64,000 nt of DNA, taken from positions 1,912,501 through 1,976,500 of the forward strand of contig NZ_CP032707.1 of assembly GCF_003627995.1 (NCBI RefSeq), written 5' to 3'. Positions 63,657 through 64,000 of this stretch are shown here, piece by piece. Position 1 is the first letter of the stretch. Each line of letters begins with the position of its first letter. The position numbers were made by a program, and so were the translations under genes. Source of the DNA: Brevundimonas naejangsanensis. Its GTDB lineage: Bacteria > Pseudomonadota > Alphaproteobacteria > Caulobacterales > Caulobacteraceae. The notes beneath the pieces were generated by a model. It saw only the letters and a program-made list of their open reading frames with translations, did not search any database and was not told the origin of the DNA.

Positions 63657-64000
63657 ATGAAAATCGCTTCGATCCTCGCCGGCGTCGCCATCGCCGCCCT
63701 GTCCGCCTCGGCCGCTTCGGCCGAGATCAAGACTTATGGGCAGTACACTCTCGGCGCCGCTGCTCCCGTCGGCCCGATCAACGGCGGCGCTGCCGGGGCT
63801 GCCTATAATGCGAGCCAAGTCCGCACCATCGCTTCGGGCGGGACGATCCCCGGCGCTTCCACCTCCAACGTTTCGGCCTGGGCGGTGAACAGCAACTCCG
63901 CGGACATGCGCGGCACGGCTTCGACCTCGGACGGCGCGACGTTCACGCTGCAGGGCAAGGTGTCGCCGAGCTGCATCTTCTACTCGGGCGACAACACGAC
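63657..64000 (+). CDS. Secreted protein, N-terminal part (cut by window end)
   Basis: The first 114 residues are present. A signal peptide (MKIASILAGVAIAALSASAA, cleavage near ASA-E at 22-23) is followed by a Gly/Ala/Ser/Thr-rich stretch and then FTLQGKVSPSCIFYSGDNT at the cut. The GKVSPSC motif recalls the start of SCPU/CsuA-like domains, as in the gene upstream, so the two may be components of one surface structure. GGAGA lies six bases before the ATG. The rest of the gene and what follows lie outside the window. Confidence 0.7.
   Translation, partial: MKIASILAGVAIAALSASAASAEIKTYGQYTLGAAAPVGPINGGAAGAAYNASQVRTIASGGTIPGASTSNVSAWAVNSNSADMRGTASTSDGATFTLQGKVSPSCIFYSGDNT

Overview
The window looks like a chromosomal segment of an alphaproteobacterium of the family Caulobacteraceae, most likely Brevundimonas or a close relative. 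The sequence is visibly very GC-rich. It encodes cell-cycle proteins typical of this group: SciP, the ClpXP adaptor RcdA and the DUF1013 regulator TrcR. It also has a large TonB-dependent receptor, a sigma-54/CtrA-style flagellar locus, and small alphaproteobacterial families (DUF465, DUF1192, TIGR02444). No rRNA, tRNA, CRISPR array, prophage or transposase was recognised, so this reads as core chromosome with some niche-specific genes.

Layout. 1-12.4 kb: start of hslO (Hsp33), a two-helix membrane protein, a fused phosphoserine phosphatase/phosphoglycerate dehydrogenase, a GDSL autotransporter esterase, an M23 peptidase, a NatAB-like ABC exporter, rpsU, a COQ9-family protein, purK-purE and a small GGDEF protein. 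12.5-21.5 kb: an APC amino acid permease divergent from an amidohydrolase / TonB receptor / DUF885 peptidase / Lrp regulator run that looks like a peptide or amide scavenging locus. 21.5-28.6 kb: two YdcH-like proteins, ubiX with a TIGR02444 gene, trcR, a secreted CVNH plus beta-gamma-crystallin protein, a quinone oxidoreductase, DUF1192, rcdA and a murein L,D-transpeptidase. 28.7-43.3 kb: rpmE, an ABC exporter, a glycerophosphodiesterase, an inositol-monophosphatase-family enzyme, efp, bfr and bfd with iron-responsive sites, thiE, a histidine kinase, a lipoprotein ecotin, a thiolase, an acyl-CoA thioesterase, an HxlR regulator and mnmA.

43.3-51.4 kb is the motility block. sciP has a CtrA-like box upstream. 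fliK-flgD-flgE (minus) and flgK-flgL (plus) diverge from one intergenic region carrying two nearly identical sigma-54 -24/-12 elements. 51.5-55.1 kb is an Mla-type lipid transport operon (permease with STAS-like domain, ATPase, MCE protein, lipoprotein). 55.1-62.6 kb holds a 3-oxoacid CoA-transferase pair, a secreted S9D-type glutamyl endopeptidase, a LysR regulator and malate synthase G. 62.6-64 kb has a perfect CtrA box and a long dyad in front of a secreted pilin-like protein, followed by a second secreted protein cut by the window end.

A recurring structural theme is short palindromes arranged as inverted pairs, in at least five sequence families. They sit mostly at the 3' ends of genes or between convergent genes, with one pair in a divergent promoter region. 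Together with simple hairpin terminators they account for most of the non-coding DNA. The most rewarding items are the divergent sigma-54 region with a small leader ORF before flgK, the two CtrA-type boxes (sciP and the terminal pilin-like gene), the CVNH/crystallin fusion, the lipoprotein ecotin with a changed P1 residue, and the uncharacterised TonB receptor/peptidase locus. I saw no clear new defence or mobile system.
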